DNA of 64,000 nucleotides from Winogradskyella sp. (GTDB lineage Bacteria; Bacteroidota; Bacteroidia; Flavobacteriales; Flavobacteriaceae). The notes beneath the pieces are model-generated. The model was not told the origin of the DNA. It ran no database searches and was given only the letters and a program-made list of their open reading frames with translations. Below are positions 63,691 through 64,000 of this stretch, piece by piece. Position numbers and translations under genes: made by a program. Each line of letters starts with the position of its first letter. Position 1 is the first letter of the stretch. Where the stretch lies: assembly GCF_003712105.1 (NCBI RefSeq), contig NZ_RHLG01000003.1:124001-188000 (forward strand), in the 5' to 3' direction.

Positions 63691-64000
63691 ATGAACTACT
63701 ATTCATTACATAAAAAAGCACCGCACACAACTTTCGAAGATGCCGTTGTTAGAGGCTTGGCTCCGGATAAAGGTTTATATTTTCCGGAAGAGATTACAGC
63801 TTTACCCAAATCATTTTTTGATACAATTGAAAATAAATCTAATACTGAAATTGCTTTTGAAGCCATCAAACAATTCGTTGGTGATGACATACCAGAACAT
63901 GATTTAAAGCAAATTGTTGAAGACACTTTGTGCTTTGACTTTCCTGTGGTAACGTTAAACGATTCCATATCAACATTAGAGCTTTTTCATGGACCAACCA
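63691..64000 (+). CDS. thrC: Threonine synthase (5' part, cut by window end)
   Basis: 103 codons visible from the ATG at 63691: MNYYSLHKKAPHTTFEDAVVRGLAPDKGLYFPEEI is the typical threonine synthase start. The PLP-binding part lies outside the window. It would convert phosphohomoserine to threonine, last step of this operon. Confidence 0.9.
   Translation, partial: MNYYSLHKKAPHTTFEDAVVRGLAPDKGLYFPEEITALPKSFFDTIENKSNTEIAFEAIKQFVGDDIPEHDLKQIVEDTLCFDFPVVTLNDSISTLELFHGPT

Noticed and set aside
1-64000. CRISPR array, tRNA, rRNA, insertion sequence or prophage
   Set aside because: No regularly spaced repeats, no cloverleaf-like sequence, no ribosomal RNA segments and no transposase, integrase or phage structural gene were recognised.

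Overview
The window looks like a chromosomal segment of a marine-type member of the Flavobacteriaceae (Bacteroidota). Base composition is AT-rich. Promoters carry the Bacteroidota -7 element TAnnTTTG, and I see no consistent Shine-Dalgarno spacing. Family-typical genes include gldF/gldG, a DUF4834 protein, PgpH-like and TlpA/DUF4369 proteins, a met-zincin protease and an alpha-oxoamine synthase of the sulfonolipid type. I see no rRNA, tRNA, CRISPR array, insertion sequence or phage gene. Most of the window is ordinary core chromosome; the accessory-looking part is about 26.4-34.2 kb.

Layout. 1-6.2 kb: cell-surface genes (glycosyltransferase, YfhO membrane protein, DUF4834, a beta-barrel protein, an acyltransferase-fold protein). 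6.2-8.8 kb: a probable sulfonolipid (capnine) pair, an acyl-transferring alpha-oxoamine synthase and a cysteine-synthase-fold enzyme, with near-identical promoter/start regions. 8.8-17.4 kb: oligopeptidase B, YbaB, threonine aldolase, a large zinc protease, prfB with programmed frameshift, and a small arsC-like operon. 17.4-28.7 kb: acetate and C2 metabolism (isocitrate lyase, malate synthase, a divergent RamB/ScfR-like regulator with a palindromic operator candidate, a beta-lactamase-fold hydrolase, a HAD phosphatase, acetyl-CoA synthetase and an alanine:sodium symporter).

28.7-34.2 kb: a small orphan gene tightly boxed by inverted repeats and a 104-nt imperfect palindrome (cassette-like), an HGSNAT-type acyltransferase, REP-like flavobacterial repeats, an esterase, and a LysR regulator divergent from two small genes and an SbtA-type bicarbonate transporter. 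34.2-42.2 kb: purC, phoH, a SAM hydrolase (DUF62) gene, gldF, a small gene inserted before gldG, gldG, dnaN, and two small genes. 42.2-42.7 kb: a gene-free stretch with a candidate structured RNA. 42.7-59.4 kb: mnmE, a thioredoxin-like lipoprotein, a PgpH-like c-di-AMP phosphodiesterase, thiolase, an NlpC/P60 hydrolase, a TPR protein, gyrA, clpC, a solitary histidine ammonia-lyase and the fused NAD(P)HX repair enzyme. 59.4-64 kb: the threonine operon thrA-(secreted orphan)-thrB-thrC, cut by the window end.

How the genes fit together: Acs, isocitrate lyase and malate synthase form an acetate-to-C4 route, probably under the adjacent regulator. GldF/GldG (gliding ABC transporter) and the sulfonolipid pair both relate to flavobacterial gliding and its outer membrane lipids. 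ThrA/B/C convert aspartate to threonine and the threonine aldolase degrades it. The strongest leads beyond routine annotation are the shared promoter block of the sulfonolipid pair, the cassette-like orphan gene, the candidate ncRNA upstream of mnmE's convergent partner, two orphan genes inserted in the gld and thr operons, and two or more promoters that would give leaderless mRNAs.
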